Shown: positions 58,416 through 64,000 of the stretch, one piece after another
Numbering within the stretch: the first letter of the stretch is position 1
Layout of the letters: the number at the start of each line of letters is the position of its first letter
Assembly (NCBI RefSeq): GCF_001625695.1
Contig: NZ_AUXY01000074.1
Span: 79,469-143,468, forward strand
Source: Pseudoalteromonas luteoviolacea H33-S
Lineage (GTDB): Bacteria; Pseudomonadota; Gammaproteobacteria; Enterobacterales; Alteromonadaceae
Direction: 5' to 3'
Length of the DNA stretch: 64,000 nt
Translations under genes and position numbers: made by a program
The notes under the pieces: model-generated
Told to the model about the DNA's origin: nothing
What the model saw: the letters and a program-made list of their open reading frames with translations, nothing else
Databases searched by the model: none

Positions 58416-60278
58416 ATGAAATATAAGTTTGCTCCAATTAGTTTAGCGATTTTGCTCTCCTGCCAAGTCAATGCAAGTGCAACAGATCGCCTTTATGAAC
58501 ACCGTTGGTTACACCCAAACGGGGATCCTTACTTATCTCTACAGTGGAATTTACTCAATGATGGTAGCCTTGATAATACAGTTGCAGGGCATGACTTGAA
58601 CTTGTGGCAATCGCACCTTTGGGGGCATAAAGGCCAAGGCGTGCAGATATCGCTGATTGACACAGGTGTTGACGAGCTTCATTCGGATTTGATCGACAAC
58701 TTAATTTTTGACCCCAGTATTGATTCAACAGAACCCTGGGCATCAGCACATGGCACATACATGGCTGGCTTGATCGCAGCTGTGCAAAACGATGTTGGGA
58801 TCAGAGGTGTCGCCCCTGAAGCAGACGTCATTGTGCACAATAGATTGGGCTCATACATGAGCCGTCATGAGCAGTGGGCTTATCATCGTGGCATTGGGCT
58901 GCAAAATGGCAAAACCTCGATTGCGCAAAACTCTCGTGTTTTTAATACCAGCTTTGGGGTAACTCCTGTGCATAGCACGCCGTATAACTATGCGTATACA
59001 ACCACGGATGCCGATACTGGCGAAGCCATTCAGATGGTGAACTTTAGGCTCAGAGATGAGGTGATGGAGCGCATCACATTATCAACAGAGCAAGACAAAC
59101 GCACCGCACTTTTTGTTCAGGCTGCGGGCAATGGCTACTACCAGACATTAATAAATGCGTATGGCCCTAATGGCATAGATACACCGGGATATCACCATGC
59201 AATAAATAATGGCGGTCTCCCATTTCACAATGCAAATAGCGGCCATTTAACCAGTTTTTGGAAAATTAATGTCAGTGGTGTGAGTGCTGATGGCAGGTTA
59301 ACCAATAGCTCTACTGTGGGCAGTAATATCTTTGTTACAGCGCCGGCGGGAGCAGATCGCAACACACCAGGTATGGTGACCACGACATTAAGCTGTGATT
59401 GGCACCAGAAATATCAAGGCCAACAACAAGTATGTACAGGTCCGCAAGATTATTATTTTAGAGTAAATGGCACATCGTCTGCGGCAGCGAATGTAACAGG
59501 TGCAGTGGCGTTGCTCATGTCGGCAGCTGAGCAGCAAGGTCACAACCTGACTGCACGAGATATCAGGCACTTATTGGCCAATACGGCAACCAAAGTAAAT
59601 CGAGATATGGAAGACATTAAGTTGTCTAACGTGGTCGCATTGGAAGGCTGGTCTAGCAATGCCGCGGGTGTTGAGTTTTCCCCTTATTATGGCTTTGGCC
59701 TAGTCGATGTTGATAAAGCTGCAGAGCTTATTCGCCGTTATGCCGTTGAAAATTTACCAGCAAATTTTGTAAAAACGCAATGGTTTGGCGAGCACGACAC
59801 CTTTAGCAAGCCCATTTTAGAAGATATAACACACACAACCACCTCAGAAATTGAAGTGACTGAAGATATGTTTATTGAGGGCGTGCAAGTACGTTTAAGT
59901 GCTGAGCATGGCCGTATTACTGATTTAAAAGTCGAGTTAGAATCACCAAGTGGCACTCGCAGTATATTGATGTCGCCAAATAATAATCTGGTTGGACAAA
60001 ATACAGATTATATTGCGCCATCTGAAAAGAGCCTACTTGGTTATGATGATCATAAACTACTCAGTTATAAATTCTGGGATGAAAGATCTGTTGGCACATG
60101 GAAGCTACATATTACGGATATGAATGATCAACAGCGCACGATTGTCACCGACCCGTTTGGCCAACCACGCAGCCGCTATACCATTGAGAATAATACCAAA
60201 CCGGGCACATTCACTAATTGGTCAATCCGTGTACTTGGCCATACGGACAAAGTCACTAAGAAAAAGAACTTAAACTAA
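58416..60278 (+). CDS. Secreted kexin-like subtilase (S8) with C-terminal P-domain
   Basis: A 620-residue exported serine protease. Signal peptide about 1-21; then the S8 domain with catalytic Asp82 (LIDTGVD), His112 (AHGTYMAG), oxyanion Asn239 (AAGNG) and Ser354 (NGTSSAAANVTG). LQWNLLND and DLNLWQSHLWGHKGQGV are typical of kexin-like (S8B) proteins. The C-terminal region (about 465-610) is a proprotein-convertase P-domain (ITDLKVELESPSGTRSILMSP; SVGTWKLHITDM), which stabilises the fold. No obvious propeptide is present. AAAGGAAA precedes the ATG; a terminator follows. Confidence 0.92.
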   Translation: MKYKFAPISLAILLSCQVNASATDRLYEHRWLHPNGDPYLSLQWNLLNDGSLDNTVAGHDLNLWQSHLWGHKGQGVQISLIDTGVDELHSDLIDNLIFDPSIDSTEPWASAHGTYMAGLIAAVQNDVGIRGVAPEADVIVHNRLGSYMSRHEQWAYHRGIGLQNGKTSIAQNSRVFNTSFGVTPVHSTPYNYAYTTTDADTGEAIQMVNFRLRDEVMERITLSTEQDKRTALFVQAAGNGYYQTLINAYGPNGIDTPGYHHAINNGGLPFHNANSGHLTSFWKINVSGVSADGRLTNSSTVGSNIFVTAPAGADRNTPGMVTTTLSCDWHQKYQGQQQVCTGPQDYYFRVNGTSSAAANVTGAVALLMSAAEQQGHNLTARDIRHLLANTATKVNRDMEDIKLSNVVALEGWSSNAAGVEFSPYYGFGLVDVDKAAELIRRYAVENLPANFVKTQWFGEHDTFSKPILEDITHTTTSEIEVTEDMFIEGVQVRLSAEHGRITDLKVELESPSGTRSILMSPNNNLVGQNTDYIAPSEKSLLGYDDHKLLSYKFWDERSVGTWKLHITDMNDQQRTIVTDPFGQPRSRYTIENNTKPGTFTNWSIRVLGHTDKVTKKKNLN

Positions 60279-60308
60279 TCTTCAAAGCTACTTTGTTGAG
60301 TCACTCCC

Positions 60309-60333
60309 AAAGGCCGATTTAAAGGCCTTTTTT
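60309..60333 (+). terminator. Terminator after the subtilase gene
   Basis: Seven-base stem AAAGGCC / GGCCTTT with an 8-base centre, followed by T-run. Confidence 0.85.
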
Positions 60334-60376
60334 CGTTTGTTACAATAAAAACAATGATATTCATATCGAGTGGTTT

Positions 60377-61264
60377 ATGAAGGTTTTAGTTACAGGCTCT
60401 GCCGGACGCGTTGGTCGAGCCATTTATATTCACTTAGCACGCAGCTATCACGTGGTGGGGTTAGACAGCACACCTTGTTCAACCGCAGATTTTATCGGCG
60501 ATATTCGAGACGAAGCGCTTTTACATCGTGCCCTTAAAGGCGTTGATGTGATTGTGCATACGGCGGCACTCCATGCGCCACACATCGGTCATGTAAGTGA
60601 CGAGCTGTTTCATGAAGTGAATGTTGAAGCAACTATAAAATTAGCTGAACTTGCTGTTGCCAATGGCGTAAAGCAGTTTGTGTTTACCAGTACCACGGCG
60701 TTATACGGACATGCTAGCACGCCAAATGGGCGAGCAGGGTGGGTGACAGAGCAGACCAAACCTTTACCTAAAACCATCTATCATCATACTAAAATTGCCG
60801 CAGAGGTTACGCTTGAGGCGATAAGTAATGCGTGTGATTTTCCCGTAACTGTATTGCAAATGTCGAGGTGCTTTCCAGAGCCAGTTGAGCAAATGGCACT
60901 GTATAGGTTAAATCGAGGAATTGACTACCGTGATGTGGCCAGTGCTCACCGCTGCGCCATTGAAAAGAGGTTATTTGGCTTTAATCGCTTTATTATTTCT
61001 GGCAAAACACCGTTTGATCCCAGCTGCTGTGAGCAATTATTTAACGATTGTGAGGCCGTTTTACGTGCACGATCACCAAAATTAGTGGCGGTGTTTGAAC
61101 AGCGTGGTTGGTCTTTACCACAAACCTTAGACAGAGTTTATGACTCATCTAAAGCGCAGATGGAATTGGGTTGGACCCCAAAATACGAGTTTGAAAGTGT
61201 GATTGACTTGTATGATGACGGTTTTGCAGAAGTCCTGCCCAGTAAAAAGCAAAGTACAAGTTAA
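60377..61264 (+). CDS. NAD(P)-dependent epimerase/dehydratase-like protein (extended SDR)
   Basis: A 295-residue short-chain dehydrogenase with the Rossmann motif VTGSAGRVGRAIY, the DIRDEALLHRAL binding element, STTALYG and the catalytic YHHTK. The protein resembles nucleotide-sugar epimerases and related reductases; the substrate cannot be named. It stands alone between the subtilase and the DUF2339 gene. GAGTGG precedes the ATG. The C-terminal part shows the usual substrate-binding helices (LGWTPKYEFESVIDLY). Confidence 0.88.
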   Translation: MKVLVTGSAGRVGRAIYIHLARSYHVVGLDSTPCSTADFIGDIRDEALLHRALKGVDVIVHTAALHAPHIGHVSDELFHEVNVEATIKLAELAVANGVKQFVFTSTTALYGHASTPNGRAGWVTEQTKPLPKTIYHHTKIAAEVTLEAISNACDFPVTVLQMSRCFPEPVEQMALYRLNRGIDYRDVASAHRCAIEKRLFGFNRFIISGKTPFDPSCCEQLFNDCEAVLRARSPKLVAVFEQRGWSLPQTLDRVYDSSKAQMELGWTPKYEFESVIDLYDDGFAEVLPSKKQSTS

Positions 61265-61279
61265 TCTTTTGGTGATTAA

Positions 61280-61304
61280 AAAAGCGAGTGACTTGCACTC
61301 GCTT
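61280..61304 (-). terminator. Terminator between the SDR gene and the DUF2339 gene
   Basis: Nine-base stem AAGCGAGTG / CACTCGCTT with a 5-base loop. On the minus strand it is followed by a T-run, so it chiefly ends the DUF2339 gene. Confidence 0.85.
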
Positions 61305-61318
61305 ATGATAACTTGCGA

Positions 61319-63886
61319 TTAATCCTCTTTGCTTGATGCGCTGGTGGCGGACTTTGGCTGCATTTTTTGAAATAGCCAACCCACACCTACCAAGCACAAA
61401 CCTAAGCCAATGAATGACAAGGCTCTGAGCAGCCCCTCAAGATTAGACATATCGACCATAAAGGCTTTTAAAATCACCATAGCTAGACCGATAAAACCAA
61501 TATTGATTAAGTGCTTATGGTTAAAATGCTGCGCGACAAAAATGGTTGTGGTTGAGATCAGTAACCAGACAATCGAATAGGTGTAAAGCTCCGCTTCTTT
61601 CATCCCTAAATGCCAATTGATGAAGCCGTCATTGAACAAGGTGCGTATTTCGCCGTTGATAAACATAAAGCCAAATATGGCCATTGCCACATAAATAAAA
61701 CGGTTAAACTGCGCTTTGACAAGTTTAAAATGCATAAACCCATACAGGCATAATACAGGTGCAAGCCATTGGAGCCACAACCAGTTTATAACATAGCCAC
61801 CTACGTTTTGGCTGTATACAAATGGGCTTTCAAACACGGAGAATTGCACATGTATTAGCGTACTTGCACCGAGTAAAATGCTACCACCAATCATATACAG
61901 TTTTTGCAGATTGCGCGTTAGCTGGCTGCGCCAATAATATACGCCGGCCAGAATTAACCAGTTTAGGGATAACACCACGCCTTCTCGATAGCTTAAATTA
62001 TCAAAATTAGGATAATCTCCGACTAATAAATAACTGGTTTCGGTGGTGACAAGCAGCGCACATAAGTGAATAAATACACCCATAAACCACGTATTAAGCG
62101 TTCTTGATGGGTTATATTTTGCAGCAAACCACACTAAAGCAATCGCAATTGGGTAGACGATGAGTGTCCAATGAATACCTAAAATGGCTTCATGCTTGTA
62201 ATCAGCAACCCAAGGGGCCACCGACAATCGAGTAACCACAACGAGTAAAGCTGCTTTGTACAGCCAGTCAGGGATCTCAACCTTGTATTTCCAGCTTAAA
62301 TAGCTCATGGATGCGACTTGCGCCGTAATAGCCAAGGTCAGCGTGCTTGCAGATAACAACATGGTCAAACACAAAGTCAGCATGGCATTTGCTAACACTA
62401 AATATGTCACACGCTGTAACGGTACTGATGATTTGGCAGCCGCAAGTGCTGCGCCGGCGGCGATGAGCAGGAGTTCAAACGCCCAAACAGGGTAGAGAAT
62501 GGCGTCACTGTCCACAGGCAGTGAAATATAGCTAAGACCAAACAAACTCAGTGGCACTAACACAAGTAGCAGTAAATAAGCATGGCGTGCTGCATCACGT
62601 TTGATCATCAAGACGCTAAAGGCCATACCTAACAATGCTGCGATCTGAATAAACAAATACTTGCCAGTAAATGGATAGAGGATGTCACTAAAATCGACTT
62701 TTTGATGTATGTTGCCAAACATAAACAAAGCAAAACCCAGCGCCAAATATGGCCATGTATCTAGGGCACAATGCCTGTAAGCTGAAGCAAAAGCGATGGC
62801 AGCGACAATGAAAGCAGCTATCACCATGTGACTGAAAACGGGCGAAAACATCAGGTAAATGGCGAACAAGAATAGAGTGATAAGGGTTGCGACTTGCTCT
62901 CTTCTTGCCATCAATAATGACTTAATGGGCAGTGGATTATACATGGTTAACTTAAGCCGCCAACCAAGTAGGTTTGAGAGCACATAAAAATATAGAGTTG
63001 CAACTGTGTAAAGGGTAATAGCAGCAAAGTCACCTTTATCACCTAAAACAATGGCACCGATAAACCACACACAATGGCCAACAAAACTTTGCCACCACAG
63101 CCACTTTTGCTTGACGTAATCCGCAACCCACGCTGCAGATAATGACACAAAGGCCACATACAACAACAGTGCCCCAATATTATTAGATCCAGTGGAGACA
63201 AGCGCCGGTACAGCATATGCGCCGATGATCCCAATGCCCGCAAGCACAGGCCCGAAGCGCAGTGCCAAATAGGTAGCGCACAGAGCAATAACAGCTAAAA
63301 ACACAAAGGCGAGGTTGGCAGGTAAAAAATGGTAGTGATTAAACGACACCAAAACCATAGCAAAGCAGGTGATTACACCGCCACTGGCAAGCGCCGCAGA
63401 GATGTAGGGCGTATTCACATTCAGCTTAGCTTTATAGCGGTTAACCAGTTCAGCACCTACGACTAATGCACAGCCAAACAAAGCGCCTAAAACAACGCGC
63501 ACTACCGGTGGCATAAGGCCGGCCTCAATCGAATATTTGGCGAGGAAAATCCCACCAATAGATAAAATCAGTGCGCCCAACCAGAAAATACCATTGCCTT
63601 TTAGTAACGTTTCTAAGTTGAACTCGGGCAGTGTAAATTGCTTTTGAAGCGTTTGCTTTGGCGGGCTTTTTACATCCGGCTTTGCTGGGGTAGATAAGTG
63701 TGCTGGCTCAGACTCACTCAACGCTTGTTTGAGCTTATCAATCTGCGCTGTTTGAAAGTCGATGATTTTTTGAAGATGTATAACCTTTTTCGCGAGTTTA
63801 TCTATACGGGCGCGATCTTTAAAAGCAATCACAACCCCCACAAATAAAAACAGATTAAATGCAAAGGAAAACAACTCAGTATCCAT
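61319..63886 (-). CDS. DUF2339 family large polytopic membrane protein
   Basis: An 855-residue integral membrane protein. An N-terminal membrane segment (FAFNLFLFVGVVIAF) is followed by a short coiled coil (IDKLAKKVIHLQKIIDFQTAQIDKLKQAL), a proline-rich linker, and then some 20 or more hydrophobic helices to the end. The segment NGIFWLGALILSIGGIFLAKYSIEAGLMPP after the linker is characteristic of DUF2339. Function unknown. AAGGAAAAGGT stands before the ATG. The 114 bases beyond it to the window end show no gene start I can support. Confidence 0.9.
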   Translation of the reverse strand: MDTELFSFAFNLFLFVGVVIAFKDRARIDKLAKKVIHLQKIIDFQTAQIDKLKQALSESEPAHLSTPAKPDVKSPPKQTLQKQFTLPEFNLETLLKGNGIFWLGALILSIGGIFLAKYSIEAGLMPPVVRVVLGALFGCALVVGAELVNRYKAKLNVNTPYISAALASGGVITCFAMVLVSFNHYHFLPANLAFVFLAVIALCATYLALRFGPVLAGIGIIGAYAVPALVSTGSNNIGALLLYVAFVSLSAAWVADYVKQKWLWWQSFVGHCVWFIGAIVLGDKGDFAAITLYTVATLYFYVLSNLLGWRLKLTMYNPLPIKSLLMARREQVATLITLFLFAIYLMFSPVFSHMVIAAFIVAAIAFASAYRHCALDTWPYLALGFALFMFGNIHQKVDFSDILYPFTGKYLFIQIAALLGMAFSVLMIKRDAARHAYLLLLVLVPLSLFGLSYISLPVDSDAILYPVWAFELLLIAAGAALAAAKSSVPLQRVTYLVLANAMLTLCLTMLLSASTLTLAITAQVASMSYLSWKYKVEIPDWLYKAALLVVVTRLSVAPWVADYKHEAILGIHWTLIVYPIAIALVWFAAKYNPSRTLNTWFMGVFIHLCALLVTTETSYLLVGDYPNFDNLSYREGVVLSLNWLILAGVYYWRSQLTRNLQKLYMIGGSILLGASTLIHVQFSVFESPFVYSQNVGGYVINWLWLQWLAPVLCLYGFMHFKLVKAQFNRFIYVAMAIFGFMFINGEIRTLFNDGFINWHLGMKEAELYTYSIVWLLISTTTIFVAQHFNHKHLINIGFIGLAMVILKAFMVDMSNLEGLLRALSFIGLGLCLVGVGWLFQKMQPKSATSASSKED

Positions 63887-64000
63887 ACCTTTTCCTTAAA
63901 ATACGAGAGAGGTAAGATGAGTTTGCTTTAAAAACAGATAATTATCAAGTTAAGTGCAAAATACACATTGCGGAGCAATGTTACTTTTGCGCAAGGTGAA

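Overview
The window looks like chromosomal DNA of a marine gammaproteobacterium of the order Alteromonadales, most likely Pseudoalteromonas or a close relative. This rests on recognised protein families and conserved gene neighbourhoods (trxB-aat-bpt-infA-clpA; serC-aroA-cmk-rpsA-ihfB-lapA-lapB-pyrF; bioA divergent from bioBFCD), on moderate-to-low GC with AT-rich spacers, and on secreted chitinase and proteases. No database search was possible. I see no phage, insertion sequence, plasmid function or CRISPR array; nearly all of the window is ordinary chromosome with a few accessory islands.

Layout. 1-6050: clpA (5' end cut off by the window edge), infA, bpt, aat, trxB, and pssA for phosphatidylserine. 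6270-10180: an accessory island with a divergent AraC-family regulator resembling RclR, a membrane-protein gene that looks frameshifted, a DUF417 (RclC/YkgB-like) membrane protein and an exported DUF4331 protein. 10640-13830: egtB and egtD (ergothioneine pathway) and a PhzF-like protein. 13900-18000: nrdA with NrdR and DnaA boxes, then gph and ubiG. 18066-28434: gyrA and the serC-aroA / cmk-rpsA / ihfB-lapA-lapB / pyrF block.

28594-33096: a compact light-repair operon encoding a DASH cryptochrome, a second cryptochrome/photolyase, a 48-residue DUF2256 protein and an iron-sulphur (6-4)-type photolyase. An unknown 398-residue gene converges on it with abutting stop codons. 34379-38660: a secreted trypsin-fold protease with two PKD and two chitin-binding modules, and a TonB-dependent siderophore receptor with a Fur box. 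38980-43133: small membrane proteins around a tRNA-Ser(TGA), fklB, and a chemoreceptor with a C-terminal PilZ domain.

43322-49118: an unusual redox set made of a di-heme peroxidase, a cupredoxin and a cytochrome P460-like protein in one operon, followed by a Tat-exported flavin amine oxidase, a globin and a GH18 chitinase. 49390-58157: asnS, a small P-loop kinase-like protein, a lysine 2,3-aminomutase-like radical SAM enzyme, and the complete bioA/bioBFCD biotin genes with a BirA operator. 58416-63886: a kexin-like subtilase with a P-domain, an SDR epimerase-like protein and a large DUF2339 membrane protein.

The most interesting parts are the peroxidase-cupredoxin-P460 operon, the photolyase/DUF2256 operon, the RclR-like/DUF417/DUF4331 locus with its frameshift, the PhzF and aminomutase homologues with altered key residues, and the layered control region upstream of an nrdA gene that has no nrdB beside it.
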